9,560 nt of DNA from Bacteroidales bacterium UBA2861 (GTDB taxonomy: Bacteria > Bacteroidota > Bacteroidia > Bacteroidales > UBA932), in the NCBI GenBank assembly GCA_002350615.1, contig DEFD01000003.1:7185-16744 (forward strand), read 5' to 3'. Positions within the stretch are counted from its first letter, which is position 1. The number at the start of each line of letters is the position of its first letter. Below the pieces are notes generated by a model. It searched no databases and was not told the origin of the DNA. It saw only the letters and a program-made list of their open reading frames with translations. The position numbers and the translations under genes were made by a program. Below, piece by piece: positions 1 to 7,121 of the stretch.

Positions 1-1328
1 AGAAGCGCATCGAACGCATACTCGGGAGCAACTCCGAGTCCGCAATCGTGGACGCCAAGTACGCCTTCATCCAGGGAGCCCTTACGGAAACCTATACCAG
101 GGCGGAAACCGCGCCCAAACTTACGATAACGGACAAGATAGATGCCGTCGTCACCAACAAGTGGCTGGCGTTCCCCATCTTCATAGCCATATTATATCTC
201 ATCTTCACAGCAACCTTCACCCTTGGAGAGTATCCCATGAACTGGATAGACTGGCTGGTGGGCAAGTTCGGAGACCTGGTTGCTTCCGTGATGGTGGACG
301 GCTGGCTGAAGGACCTTCTGGTGGACGGCATAATTGCGGGTGTGGGGAGTGTACTCGTGTTCCTCCCCAACATCCTCATTTTGTATTTCTTCATCTCCAT
401 AATGGAGGATTCCGGCTATATGGCCCGCACGGCCTTCATCGTAGACAAACTGATGCACCATCTGGGCCTGCACGGCAAGAGCTTCATTCCCATGGTGATG
501 GGCTTCGGCTGCAATGTGCCGGCCATAATGGCCACCCGCACCATCGAGAGCCGCAAGAGCCGACTGATTACCATCGCGCTCGTGCCTTTCATGTCGTGTG
601 CGGGGCGACTGCCCATATTCGTGTTGCTGGTGGGGGCCTTCTTCCCCAAGACTCCGGCGCTCGCGCTGATGTGCATCTACCTGCTGGGCGTGGTGCTCGC
701 CATTCTCTCGGCCCTGGTGCTCAAGAGGGTGATAAAAGATGACGACCTGCCCTTCGTGATGGAACTTCCTCCCTACCGCATCCCCACCGCAAAGGCGATC
801 GGACGGCATACTTGGGAGAAGGGCAAGCAGTATCTGCAGAAGATGGCTACCACCATCCTCGTCGCCTCCATCGTGATCTGGGCTCTAGGATACTACCCCA
901 AGAACGAAGGTCTGCCGCGCTCCGAGCAGCAGGAACAGAGCTTCCTCGGGCATATAGGCAAGGCGGTCGCGCCTGTGCTGGATCCTCTCGGATTCGACTG
1001 GCGCATGGACGTGGGCCTGCTTACCGGCGTCGCCGCCAAGGAGTTGGTAGTGAGTTCATTGGGCGTTATGTACGCAGGTGAAGAGGGAGATGCTGTGGAC
1101 GAAAACGACACCGCCCTTCAGAGCGCCCTCAAGAACAACGTTCCCTTGCCCGCGGCCGTCGCCTTCATGATCTTCGTGCTGCTTTACTTCCCCTGCATCG
1201 CCACTTTCGTCGCCATCAAGAACGAAACCGGCCGCTGGTCCTGGGCGTGGGGCATCTGCGCCTACACCATCGTCGTCGCCTGGATAGTCGCCTGGATAGG
1301 GAAGATGATCTGTCAGATGCTTATTTAA
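1..1328 (+). CDS. feoB: Ferrous iron transport protein B, C-terminal part (5' end outside window)
   Basis: Inner-membrane Fe(II) transporter; the N-terminal GTPase domain lies upstream of the window. The frame is open from base 3 to the TAA at 1326-1328, so GTG 48 is not the true start. About 441 residues are visible. The first 45 or so are the helical linker that follows the G domain. The membrane part then shows FeoB hallmarks: a helix ending in MEDSGYMAR, the first gate region GFGCNVPAIMATR (from base 501), the helix LVPFMSCAGRLPIF, the second gate region with GVAAKELVVSSLG (about 1027-1065), and the late motif PCIATFVAIKNETG. The conserved gate cysteines are present. At least seven hydrophobic segments can be counted. 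No FeoA-like domain is seen in the visible part. The gene ends tail-to-tail with the EnvC-like gene, overlapping it by 8 bases, and no terminator is visible between them. The family call is secure. Confidence 0.96.
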   Translation, partial: KRIERILGSNSESAIVDAKYAFIQGALTETYTRAETAPKLTITDKIDAVVTNKWLAFPIFIAILYLIFTATFTLGEYPMNWIDWLVGKFGDLVASVMVDGWLKDLLVDGIIAGVGSVLVFLPNILILYFFISIMEDSGYMARTAFIVDKLMHHLGLHGKSFIPMVMGFGCNVPAIMATRTIESRKSRLITIALVPFMSCAGRLPIFVLLVGAFFPKTPALALMCIYLLGVVLAILSALVLKRVIKDDDLPFVMELPPYRIPTAKAIGRHTWEKGKQYLQKMATTILVASIVIWALGYYPKNEGLPRSEQQEQSFLGHIGKAVAPVLDPLGFDWRMDVGLLTGVAAKELVVSSLGVMYAGEEGDAVDENDTALQSALKNNVPLPAAVAFMIFVLLYFPCIATFVAIKNETGRWSWAWGICAYTIVVAWIVAWIGKMICQMLI

Positions 1329-2466
1329 GCCACAGCTCCGGATTCCTCGGGGTTTTGCCTTCCCAAAGCTCGAAGTGGAGCTGGGTTTCGCCGGCGATGG
1401 TGTCCACGCGGCCGAGGACCTGCCCGGTCTTGACCTTGTCGCCGGCCTTTACATTGACGCTGGCGAGTTTGCAGTAGAAGGTGAAATAACCGCCGTGCTG
1501 CACCAGTATGCACTGGTTGTAGCCGGGGATCACCACCACGTTGCTCACCGTGCCGTCGAATACCGCCTTCACCGCGCTGTCCTTGCCGAGGGCTATGTTC
1601 ACGCCGTTGTTGAAAGGCAGCTCCACATTCTTATAGACGGGATGATAGTGCTTGCCGAATGAGTCCACCACGGGGCCGTCGGCAGGCCAGGGGAGCTTGC
1701 CCCTGTTGGCGGCGAACTCCTTGTCGAGTTTGGCATCCACCTCGGTCTTGGGCTTGCCGCCCGACTTTTTCACCATCTTGTTGAGCTCGGCGTTGAGGGC
1801 CTGCACCTGCCTTTTCTTTGCTGCAAGTTCCTTCTGGTACCTGGCCTTGTCCTTGCCGAGGCTGGCAACGAGTTGTCTGGAACTGTTCTCGTCTTTTTCA
1901 AGTTGCTTCAGCTCCACCACCCTTGTATTGCGCAGCACGGAAGCCTCCTCCCGGAGTTTGACCAGCCCCGCTTTCTCTTCTTCCAGCCTGGCCCGTGTGT
2001 CCTTGATTTCCAAAGCCTGGGCATTCAGGCTGGCAGCCATGCTTTTGAGGTATCCGTATCGGCGCAGCCCCTGGGTGAGTCCGTCGCTGGAGAGCAGGTA
2101 CATGTACCAGATTCGGGAGTCGCGGTTCTTGTAGGCCGTACGCACCAGTTTGTCGTAGTTGCCGGAGAGAAGGGCGTATCGGGCTTCCAGACTGTCTATC
2201 TTGCCGCTTTTCTCGTTTATGCGCTTGTCGAGAGTGGATATCTGGGCGTCGCTCTCGGCGAGCAGGCCCTTCCTGGCGCTGATTTTCTTCCGGGTGAGCT
2301 TGAGGGCGGTATTGGCGCTTTTGACTTTGCTGGCATTTTCCTTCAGCTGCTGGTCGAGTATGGCTATCTCCCTTTCCAGCTTAGCTTTTTTCTGGGAGCT
2401 GTTCTGGCCCGCTGCCTGTGTGCAGAGCAGGATGGCTGCAAGTGCGAATGCCGCGAATCTTCTCAT
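1321..2466 (-). CDS. EnvC-like murein hydrolase activator with degenerate LytM (M23) domain
   Basis: Secreted 381-residue protein, likely periplasmic, that probably activates cell-wall amidases at division rather than cutting peptidoglycan itself. Residues 1-20 form a Sec signal peptide (no lipobox). Residues about 25-235 are charged heptad-like coiled coil, as in EnvC. Residues about 262-381 are a LytM/M23 fold, with GVNIALGKDSAVKAVFDG, VKAGDKVKTGQVLG and LHFELWEGKTPRNPELWL. The catalytic M23 pattern (HxxxD, a middle His, HxH) is lost: the HxxxD positions read N286 and N290, the middle His reads K333, and HxH reads H364-F-E366. Only one ligand or catalytic residue survives, which matches non-catalytic EnvC-type activators. 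The ATG overlaps the TGA of the upstream TPR gene (ATGA), so the two are probably translationally coupled. The activator role is inferred from the family. Confidence 0.9.
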   Translation of the reverse strand: MRRFAAFALAAILLCTQAAGQNSSQKKAKLEREIAILDQQLKENASKVKSANTALKLTRKKISARKGLLAESDAQISTLDKRINEKSGKIDSLEARYALLSGNYDKLVRTAYKNRDSRIWYMYLLSSDGLTQGLRRYGYLKSMAASLNAQALEIKDTRARLEEEKAGLVKLREEASVLRNTRVVELKQLEKDENSSRQLVASLGKDKARYQKELAAKKRQVQALNAELNKMVKKSGGKPKTEVDAKLDKEFAANRGKLPWPADGPVVDSFGKHYHPVYKNVELPFNNGVNIALGKDSAVKAVFDGTVSNVVVIPGYNQCILVQHGGYFTFYCKLASVNVKAGDKVKTGQVLGRVDTIAGETQLHFELWEGKTPRNPELWLK

Positions 2467-3827
2467 TCTTCTTCCTTTTTTTGCTCCGCCAGCATGCGGA
2501 AGGATTTTGCGAGGTCGTTCTCCCCGAGCGCTTCAAGCACGGTGGCGTAGTGCTCGAGTATCACTTTGCTGTCGCGTCCGCCGTAAAGCATCGCGTGCTT
2601 GAAATAGGGCTTGGCCTGCTGCGCCTTGCCCTGCAGATAGAGTATCCACCCGTAGGTGTCGAGGTAGGTTGCGTTGTCGGGTGCTTTCTCCACCGTCTTC
2701 TTGCTCATCGCGGCCGCCTTTTTCAGCTTTTTCTTCTGCAGGCTCAGGTAGTAGGCGTAGTTGTTGAGTACCGGGAGGTATTCCGGATCCGCCTTGAGCG
2801 CACGGTCGTATGCCTTGAAGGCGTTCTTCTCCTGCCCGAGTTTATGGTAGGTGTCGCCTATGGTGGCGAGGGCGGGCATCACGCGGGGATTCTTCTCTCC
2901 TCCGGTGCGGATGATCACTTCGCACTGGTCGATGAGCTCACGGGCGGTGGCGCCTTCGTCCATCAGCACCTGCAGTTTGAGGTACTGCGCGTCGAGATTC
3001 TCGGGATAGGCTTCCACGAAGCGGTCGAAGTATGCGCGGCCCTTCTCTTTGCGCTCGGTGCCGTAGAACCAGCTGCCGGCAAGGCGCAGGGCGCTGCTGT
3101 CGGAGGGATGCACCTGGGCGCAGCGGCTTACCAGCGAATCCAGCTGGGCTCCCCAGGAGCGGAAGAAGTTGTAGTCGATGTGCTGGAGTATCTGGTTGAC
3201 ATAGTCGCACTTGGCTGACGGGTTCAGGGTGGGGTTGGAAGCCATCTCGTCAAGCGATGCGAAGAATGCCGGGATGTTTCCCTGCATACGGTACACTTCG
3301 CTCTTGCCGAGGATTGCCGGCACATAGTCCGGAGAATAAAGCAGGGCCTTTTCGAAATTGTCCAGCGCCAGGGAATCCTTGTATTCCATCATGTTCTTGT
3401 TGCCCAGAAGCGTCAGGGTGTAGGCGTTGGTGTATTTTCCGGGGTTCTTCTCCATCAGTTTAAGGAAGATTTCGGAGGATTTTCCCCCCTCTCCCTTGCT
3501 CATGTAGATGTTTGCGAGCATGTCCTGATACCATACGTTGGTGGAATCGGCCTTCACTGCCGTCTGCAGGCATTTTTCCGCATCGTCCAGGCGGCCGAGC
3601 ATGGCATAGCACTGGCCGAGCCAGTAGTTGACGGCATCGTTGCCGGGGTAGTGCTTGTCGAGATATTCAAAGTGCTTTACTGCGGTTTCAATGTCGCCTG
3701 TCTGCATTTTTGCGACAGCACCCGTGAACATGGTTTCCATTATGCTGTTGCTTTGTGCGGACTGGGCTCCTGCCCTGTCCGGAAGCAGGGCCAGCAACGC
3801 GGCAACTATGAGAATCAATTTCTTCAT
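2463..3827 (-). CDS. Secreted tetratricopeptide repeat (TPR) protein
   Basis: A 454-residue exported repeat protein. Residues 1-21 are a signal peptide (MKKLILIVAALLALLP, cleavage likely after AGA). The rest is made of TPR helix pairs. Clear examples are ETAVKHFEYLDKHYPGNDAV with YWLGQCYAMLGRLDDAEKCL (about 47-87), the unit around DSLALDNFEKALLYSPDYVP (about 151-170), and AFKAYDRALKADPEYLPVLN in the C-terminal half, followed by further units to the acidic tail QKKEEE. There is no catalytic motif, so the role is probably as a protein-protein scaffold in the periplasm. It is the first gene of a two-gene operon with the EnvC-like gene, overlapping it by 4 bases. This suggests it works with cell-wall hydrolysis or division, but its exact partner is unknown. 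A -7 promoter element lies 15 bases upstream of the ATG. Confidence 0.88.
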   Translation of the reverse strand: MKKLILIVAALLALLPDRAGAQSAQSNSIMETMFTGAVAKMQTGDIETAVKHFEYLDKHYPGNDAVNYWLGQCYAMLGRLDDAEKCLQTAVKADSTNVWYQDMLANIYMSKGEGGKSSEIFLKLMEKNPGKYTNAYTLTLLGNKNMMEYKDSLALDNFEKALLYSPDYVPAILGKSEVYRMQGNIPAFFASLDEMASNPTLNPSAKCDYVNQILQHIDYNFFRSWGAQLDSLVSRCAQVHPSDSSALRLAGSWFYGTERKEKGRAYFDRFVEAYPENLDAQYLKLQVLMDEGATARELIDQCEVIIRTGGEKNPRVMPALATIGDTYHKLGQEKNAFKAYDRALKADPEYLPVLNNYAYYLSLQKKKLKKAAAMSKKTVEKAPDNATYLDTYGWILYLQGKAQQAKPYFKHAMLYGGRDSKVILEHYATVLEALGENDLAKSFRMLAEQKKEEE

Positions 3828-3842
3828 ACCAATCTATATGTA

Positions 3843-3850
3843 CAAAAATA
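3843..3850 (-). promoter_or_regulatory. Bacteroidota -7 promoter element for the TPR-EnvC operon
   Basis: On the minus strand these bases read TATTTTTG, an exact match to TAnnTTTG. The element ends 15 bases before the ATG at 3827. No good TTTG at the -33 position was found. It sits in the 72-base divergent intergenic region, back to back with a plus-strand copy at 3874-3881. Confidence 0.6.
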
Positions 3851-3873
3851 GTGCTTTTTTGGAGTTATTTGGT

Positions 3874-3881
3874 TATTTTTG
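3874..3881 (+). promoter_or_regulatory. Bacteroidota -7 promoter element for the ECF sigma operon
   Basis: TATTTTTG is an exact match to TAnnTTTG and lies 18 bases before ATG 3900. A TTTG at 3858-3861 is only 12 bases upstream, shorter than the usual spacing of about 19-20, so the -33 element is doubtful. If the ECF sigma factor controls its own operon, a separate sigma-specific promoter could overlap here, but none is recognisable. Confidence 0.55.
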
Positions 3882-3899
3882 CGTATACATTTTTTGAGG

Positions 3900-4493
3900 A
3901 TGCAACTTTTTGGAAACAAGTCGCATCTTAAAAATCGAGAACGGGAAACCGGCAAAGTGGGCAACGGCGTGGATCCGGATGTCATCGAAAGATGCAAAAA
4001 CGGAGACAGGCTTGCACAGAAGGCGGTTTACGATTCCTTGTCTTCCAAGATGTTCGCAGTTTGTATGCGTTACATGGGGGACAGAGATTCGGCTGCCGAC
4101 ATCCTTCAGGATGGTTTCGTGACATTGTTCACCAAGCTGGACAGCTATTCGGGAGAGGGATCTTTCGAAGGCTGGGCCCGCAAGATCTTTGTCAATACGG
4201 CATTGATGAGTTTACGGAAGAAAGACGTGCTCAAGCAGAGTGAGGATGTGGAAGCCGCGTGGAACGTCAGCAGCGGCGACCCTACCCCCATCCAGAATAT
4301 AGGATACCAGGAACTTTGCAAGATGATAGCGGCGCTGCCGCCGGGGTTCCGCACGGTGTTCAACATGTATGTTGTCGAGGGTTTCTCCCACAAGGAAATT
4401 GCAGAGGCCCTGGAGATTTCGGAAACCACTTCGCGTTCGCAGTTGCAGCGTGCGCGGGCCTTGCTGCAGAACAAGATCAAAGAAAGATTTTAA
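3900..4493 (+). CDS. ECF-type RNA polymerase sigma factor (sigma-70 family)
   Basis: A 197-residue alternative sigma factor that directs RNA polymerase to a specific promoter set, most likely in response to an envelope signal. Region 2 covers about residues 36-108. It includes AVYDSLSSKMFAVCMRYMGD, the -10-recognition stretch around AADILQDGFVTLF, and SFEGWARKIFVNTALMSLRK. Region 4 covers about 140-195. It includes LPPGFRTVFNMYVVEGFSH and the helix-turn-helix KEIAEALEISETTSRSQLQRAR. There is no anti-sigma or extra C-terminal domain. ATG 3900 was chosen because a -7 element lies 18 bases upstream. Family members often begin close to the DPDVIERCKNGD segment, so GTG 3957 or GTG 3969 is a possible alternative, which would remove about 20 residues. 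The next gene starts one base after the stop, so the two form an operon. Confidence 0.93.
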   Translation: MQLFGNKSHLKNRERETGKVGNGVDPDVIERCKNGDRLAQKAVYDSLSSKMFAVCMRYMGDRDSAADILQDGFVTLFTKLDSYSGEGSFEGWARKIFVNTALMSLRKKDVLKQSEDVEAAWNVSSGDPTPIQNIGYQELCKMIAALPPGFRTVFNMYVVEGFSHKEIAEALEISETTSRSQLQRARALLQNKIKERF

Positions 4494-4494
4494 G

Positions 4495-5736
4495 ATGCGT
4501 AAAGAGTTTGACGAAGAACTCGACCTTCAGATACGGTCGATTATGGAAGAAGCTCAGGAACCTGCACCTGCAGGGGCCTGGGAAGCCATTTCTTCCAGGC
4601 TCGATGCGCTTCAGGGCGCTGCCGCAGGCGCGGGTGCAACCCGCTTGGGCGCCGCTGCCTCCCGTCCGGTCCGCCGCGCGTGGTACTGGGCCGGTGCCGC
4701 CCTTGCCGCCGCTGCCGCCGTCGCCCTTGGCATCTTCTTCACCGGAACATCCGACAACAATTCCAACCTGATTGACATAAACTCCGGCTCCGGCCTGGTT
4801 GCAGAAAGTCTCACCGATGGTATCGGCGCCCCGATTCCGGAATCAGACATGGTCCGCGAACCGATTCTCCCGGAAAAGACCGCCGTGCCGGCGGAAAAAC
4901 CCGCTACACGTGTTCAGCAGGCGGTCGAATTGACCACGACCCCTGAAAAACCGGCTACACGTGTTCAACAGGCAGCCGAAATGACCACGACCCCTGAAAA
5001 AACGGCTACACGTGTTCAGCAGGCGGCCGAAATGACCACGACCCCTGAAAAACCGGAGGCCGAAGCCTCCGATCCTTTCGCCCGGATGGCATACGAGGAC
5101 TCGCGCAGGGCATCATCCGCCCGCAGAGGCGTTTCCCTGCTGGTAAAAGGCGGATCCACCGGCAACAATGCCGGCGCAGGCAAGCTTGCGATGGCCGCCC
5201 CCGGGGCGTATCAGCAGAGCGGAATCACCGAGACAAGCAAGTCTTCATTCGGAGTTCCCGTCATTGCCGGAATAGGTCTGAGGGTGCATCTGAACGATGT
5301 GCTGTCAGTCGGGACCGGGATCGATTATTCCCTGCTTACGCGCAGTTTCGAGGGCCGCTATGTTGAAGGGCTTTCCGTTCAGAACGGAGACTTCAACCAT
5401 ACCCTTCAGTATATAGGCATCCCTATCGACTTCTTCGTTAAACTCGTTGACAAGAATGACATCGCTCTTTATTCCGTCGTAGGTACGGAGGCGGAGAAGG
5501 CTGTCTCCAACAAGTACCGGCTGCTGGGCACCGACGTCGTCGTAGGCGACAAGGTGAACGGCCTTCAGTGGTCGGTCGGGGCAGGCCTCGGTTTCGAGTT
5601 CAATGTCAGTCGTCGGGTGGGCATCTTCGCAGAACCATCAGTCAAGTACTATTTCAACTGCGACCAGCCCAAGAACCTGCGCACCGACAAGCCTTTCCAG
5701 ATGGTGCTGCGTGCCGGAGTGAGATTCGACCTTTAG
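4495..5736 (+). CDS. Membrane-anchored, anti-sigma-positioned protein with C-terminal beta-barrel-like domain
   Basis: A 413-residue protein beginning one base after the sigma-factor stop, the usual place for an anti-sigma factor. In order: an acidic cytoplasmic segment, residues 1-60, with the pattern PAPAGAWEAISSRLDAL; one Ala-rich helix at 62-82 after the basic RPVRR (inside-positive); a Pro/Thr/Glu-rich linker containing three 17-residue repeats (134-184); then, from about residue 255, alternating beta strands typical of small Bacteroidota porin-like barrels (GIGLRVHLNDVLSVGTGIDY, YIGIPIDFFVKL, WSVGAGLGFEFN, VGIFAEPSVKYYF, ending LRAGVRFDL). The first helix is too far from the N terminus for an ordinary cleaved signal peptide. 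The likely role is to tether and inhibit the sigma factor while the outer part senses the envelope. This is inferred from position and topology; no canonical anti-sigma zinc motif is seen. The starts upstream of 4495 lie within the sigma gene and are not used. Confidence 0.82.
   Translation: MRKEFDEELDLQIRSIMEEAQEPAPAGAWEAISSRLDALQGAAAGAGATRLGAAASRPVRRAWYWAGAALAAAAAVALGIFFTGTSDNNSNLIDINSGSGLVAESLTDGIGAPIPESDMVREPILPEKTAVPAEKPATRVQQAVELTTTPEKPATRVQQAAEMTTTPEKTATRVQQAAEMTTTPEKPEAEASDPFARMAYEDSRRASSARRGVSLLVKGGSTGNNAGAGKLAMAAPGAYQQSGITETSKSSFGVPVIAGIGLRVHLNDVLSVGTGIDYSLLTRSFEGRYVEGLSVQNGDFNHTLQYIGIPIDFFVKLVDKNDIALYSVVGTEAEKAVSNKYRLLGTDVVVGDKVNGLQWSVGAGLGFEFNVSRRVGIFAEPSVKYYFNCDQPKNLRTDKPFQMVLRAGVRFDL
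4894..5046 (+). repeat. Three tandem 51-base repeats inside the linker of the barrel protein
   Basis: Three adjacent in-frame units (4894-4944, 4945-4995, 4996-5046) differ from each other by only 3-5 bases, and the start of a fourth (GAAAAACCG) follows. Each encodes 17 residues of the form EK(P/T)ATRVQQA(V/A)E(L/M)TTTP. Each also contains the palindrome ACACGTGT. An earlier degenerate start (EKTAVPA) precedes them. Gain or loss of units would change linker length without shifting the frame. Confidence 0.95.
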
Positions 5737-5786
5737 TCCTGCAGATCAGCCTTTTGGATAGAGGCAAACATTTATTTTAGTTTTTA

Positions 5787-5819
5787 CCCCCGGACGTACC
5801 CCCGGGGGATTTATTTTTA
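5787..5819 (+). terminator. Probable rho-independent terminator of the sigma/barrel operon
   Basis: CCCCCGG (5787-5793) pairs perfectly with CCGGGGG (5802-5808) around an 8-base loop. A T-rich tract, ATTTATTTTT, follows. It lies about 50 bases after the barrel gene stop and just before the next promoter element. Confidence 0.72.
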
Positions 5820-5823
5820 TATA

Positions 5824-5831
5824 TAGATTTG
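5824..5831 (+). promoter_or_regulatory. Bacteroidota -7 promoter element for the lipoprotein gene
   Basis: TAGATTTG matches TAnnTTTG exactly and lies 18 bases before ATG 5850. It comes directly after the terminator hairpin, so the lipoprotein is probably its own transcription unit. No -33 TTTG is seen; that position falls in the hairpin. Confidence 0.6.
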
Positions 5832-5849
5832 CGGCAAACGAACAGGATC

Positions 5850-7121
5850 ATGAAGGGTTTGCCATTCTTGCTCGCAGGACTGCTCGTTCTGCCGTCTTGC
5901 GAAAAATACACGCTCAACAGGGTATACAGGGCGGAGGCGCTCTCAAGCCACGGCCACCGTGGAAGGGACACGTCTTCGGTCCTTGAGGGGAAACAGTTGT
6001 CCGACACCAGCGTATATGTCGTGGCCGTAGTCGTGCCGGAATCTTATGACTGGCGCAAGGATCCGTCTTTCGGAGCAGTCGGCTGCACCGTGCAGTTGTG
6101 GAAGGACAATGAACTGCAGTTCTCCTCCGAAGCCGGACCGGGGGCCGATATCGGCACTTCGCCTGACTCCCATCATCTGGCCGGAGGCCATCTGTACACC
6201 GAAAAAACATCTGAAGAAGGCACTACGATATGCTGTGACGGCAAGGTGGTGCTCCGCTATGGCCAGCGAGAACAACTCAAGGGGCTCCTCGTGAAGGAAG
6301 GGAGAATCTACACGCTCGGCCGCAATCTCGACGGCGGCGGTTTCTGCTTCCGAAGAGACGGAGAGCCGCTTCTCAAGCGGGATTCGGGAGAGATTTTCGG
6401 TGATTTCTCGCATCCTTTGTATGGCAGGGGAGGGGCTCTGTACGAAAATGAAGGCGCCGTCTGCTTTTCTTTCCGGAATGCAGCATCGTGCTACTGCGTC
6501 GTCGACGGGAACATGAAGAATGTAGGCACTGTCTCCAGCGCTTCCAGGGTGCGGGACCTGCGACTGCTTGGCGGGGAGGTATATTACATTTCGGACTATA
6601 CGACATCCATGGTGGTCACGGGCCCTTCCGGGTCGCAGGCTCTTCCCTCCACTGCCAAGTGGCTGAATGCGGAACTGCTTGCCCGCGCCGACGGGGTGTG
6701 GGCGTGCGCGGAATCGGAGGACCGGACCCTGTGCACTGCCCTTGGCCCGCATGGCCGGAGCGTATTGCTCTTCGGAGCAGGAAATCTGATCTACAGCGGC
6801 GCCAGTGAATTCTTCGCGCTGGGATATGACGGAGGAAACTTCCGCATAATCAAGCCGCCCGGAAATGTGATATATTCGAGGGATTCCACATTCCTGCTGA
6901 GCACATCCGCCCTGGCGTTTGCGGGAGATGAGCCATTCGCGCTGGTGAATCCAAAGGAAAAGGATGCAAACCCTTTCGTATGGAGCGGCGGAAAGAAGAC
7001 GGAGTTCCGGATGAACGGTTATCTGACTGCCATCGAGGTGGAGGTCAGTCTTCCCAGGTCACGGTGCGGCTCTCGTCCGGCTGCACCTCGATCCGCACGC
7101 GGAGAGCCTCTTCCGGAATAA
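5850..7121 (+). CDS. Putative lipoprotein with beta-propeller-like repeats, function unknown
   Basis: A 423-residue predicted lipoprotein. The signal peptide MKGLPFLLAGLLVLPSC has a lipobox (LPSC) with lipidated Cys17. ATG 5850 is chosen over the in-frame TTG 5829 because it puts the signal peptide at the N terminus and follows the -7 element at 5824-5831. The mature part is nearly all beta strand. It shows a loose period of about 35-50 residues in which a G-(V/I)-Y type strand is followed by a dG turn and a second strand (GHLYTEK... CCDGKVVL; GRIYTLG... RRDGEP; GALYENE... VVDGN; GEVYYIS; GVWACAE; EFFALGYDGG). This suggests a beta-propeller, as in other Bacteroidales hypothetical lipoproteins. 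About ten further cysteines are present, many for an exported protein. The last 26 or so residues (basic, Arg/Pro/Ser-rich) are read antisense to tsaE and look non-native. No enzymatic motif was recognised. Confidence 0.75.
   Translation: MKGLPFLLAGLLVLPSCEKYTLNRVYRAEALSSHGHRGRDTSSVLEGKQLSDTSVYVVAVVVPESYDWRKDPSFGAVGCTVQLWKDNELQFSSEAGPGADIGTSPDSHHLAGGHLYTEKTSEEGTTICCDGKVVLRYGQREQLKGLLVKEGRIYTLGRNLDGGGFCFRRDGEPLLKRDSGEIFGDFSHPLYGRGGALYENEGAVCFSFRNAASCYCVVDGNMKNVGTVSSASRVRDLRLLGGEVYYISDYTTSMVVTGPSGSQALPSTAKWLNAELLARADGVWACAESEDRTLCTALGPHGRSVLLFGAGNLIYSGASEFFALGYDGGNFRIIKPPGNVIYSRDSTFLLSTSALAFAGDEPFALVNPKEKDANPFVWSGGKKTEFRMNGYLTAIEVEVSLPRSRCGSRPAAPRSARGEPLPE

Noticed and set aside
2418..3218. 266-codon plus-strand open frame opposite the TPR and EnvC-like genes
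   Set aside because: It is a shadow of the TPR gene with no signal peptide or domain of its own, and it begins inside the EnvC-like gene.
3855..3861. TTTTTTG run considered as the -33 element of the sigma-factor promoter
   Set aside because: Its spacing to the TATTTTTG box is 12 bases, too short compared with the usual 19-20.
4894..5055. Tandem repeats considered as a CRISPR array or operator array
   Set aside because: The units are directly adjacent with no spacers and keep the reading frame of the barrel protein. The ACACGTGT palindromes are explained by the repeated Thr-Arg-Val codons.
5737..5849. Gap checked for a riboswitch, tRNA or small gene
   Set aside because: Only the terminator hairpin and the -7 element are supported; there is no cloverleaf, aptamer-like fold or credible small frame.
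5943..6752. 269-codon minus-strand open frame opposite the lipoprotein gene
   Set aside because: It has no domain. The plus-strand frame has a promoter element, a clear lipoprotein signal peptide and beta-repeat periodicity, so the minus frame is treated as a shadow.
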